This document shows positions 5,377 through 5,415 of a DNA stretch of 5,415 nt, in pieces (position 1 is the stretch's first letter; every line of letters starts with the position of its first letter). Made by a program: the position numbers and the translations under genes. The DNA comes from Aliishimia sp045106335 (lineage in GTDB: Bacteria > Pseudomonadota > Alphaproteobacteria > Rhodobacterales > Rhodobacteraceae), in NCBI GenBank assembly GCA_045106335.1, contig JBGCEM010000175.1, positions 1 through 5,415 on the forward strand. Reading direction: 5' to 3'. The notes beneath the pieces were generated by a model. The model did no database searches. It was not told where the DNA came from and was given only the letters and a program-made list of their open reading frames with translations.

Positions 5377-5415
5377 TTGGTTTTCGTGTGGCCACCTTCA
5401 ATTGGCGAACAGCGT

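Noticed and set aside
5388..5395. Palindrome GTGGCCAC after brnA
   Set aside because: It has no loop and no following T tract, so it is not a terminator; an 8-base palindrome is expected by chance.

Overview
The window looks like part of an exopolysaccharide (EPS) locus from an alphaproteobacterium, most likely a marine Rhodobacterales (Roseobacter-type) genome of moderate GC. The main clue is a secreted protein with a C-terminal VPLPA-type sorting tail, a PEP-CTERM variant typical of that order. The flanking polysaccharide genes and a BrnT/BrnA toxin-antitoxin pair fit the same assignment. The organism is inferred; no rRNA or other taxonomic marker is present.

Left part, plus strand: the C-terminal part of an O-antigen ligase/polymerase-type membrane protein (open at the left edge, ends at 880), a 165-base gap, a VPLPA-CTERM exported protein (1046-1615), and 19 bases later a membrane-anchored protein with a TPR-like stretch (1635-2255). 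Middle, minus strand, read from right to left: a Wza/KpsD-type outer-membrane polysaccharide export lipoprotein (4604-3477), an initiating sugar-phosphate transferase of the WcaJ/ExoY type (3315-2620), and a small exported protein of unknown function (2557-2252). The two groups converge, and the last genes share the bases CTAG at 2252-2255 as overlapping stop codons.

Together these encode several steps of Wzx/Wzy-type EPS production. The sugar transferase loads the first sugar phosphate onto undecaprenyl phosphate, the polymerase/ligase-type protein joins lipid-linked units, and the Wza-like lipoprotein exports the chain. The VPLPA-CTERM protein is probably processed by an exosortase encoded elsewhere and displayed with the polysaccharide. 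No flippase, exosortase, or Wzc-type co-polymerase/kinase is visible here, so the locus must extend beyond the window or be split.

Right part, plus strand, divergent from the export gene: a complete brnT-brnA type II toxin-antitoxin operon (4817-5376). Its likely promoter carries a near-perfect 20-base palindrome over the -10 box and ends immediately before the toxin ATG, so the toxin message is probably leaderless and autoregulated. The other signals worth attention are a 13/14-base motif repeated upstream of both minus-strand EPS genes and two small proteins of unknown function. I did not find a clearly new system; the unknown small proteins tied to EPS and exosortase genes are the best candidates for undescribed biology.
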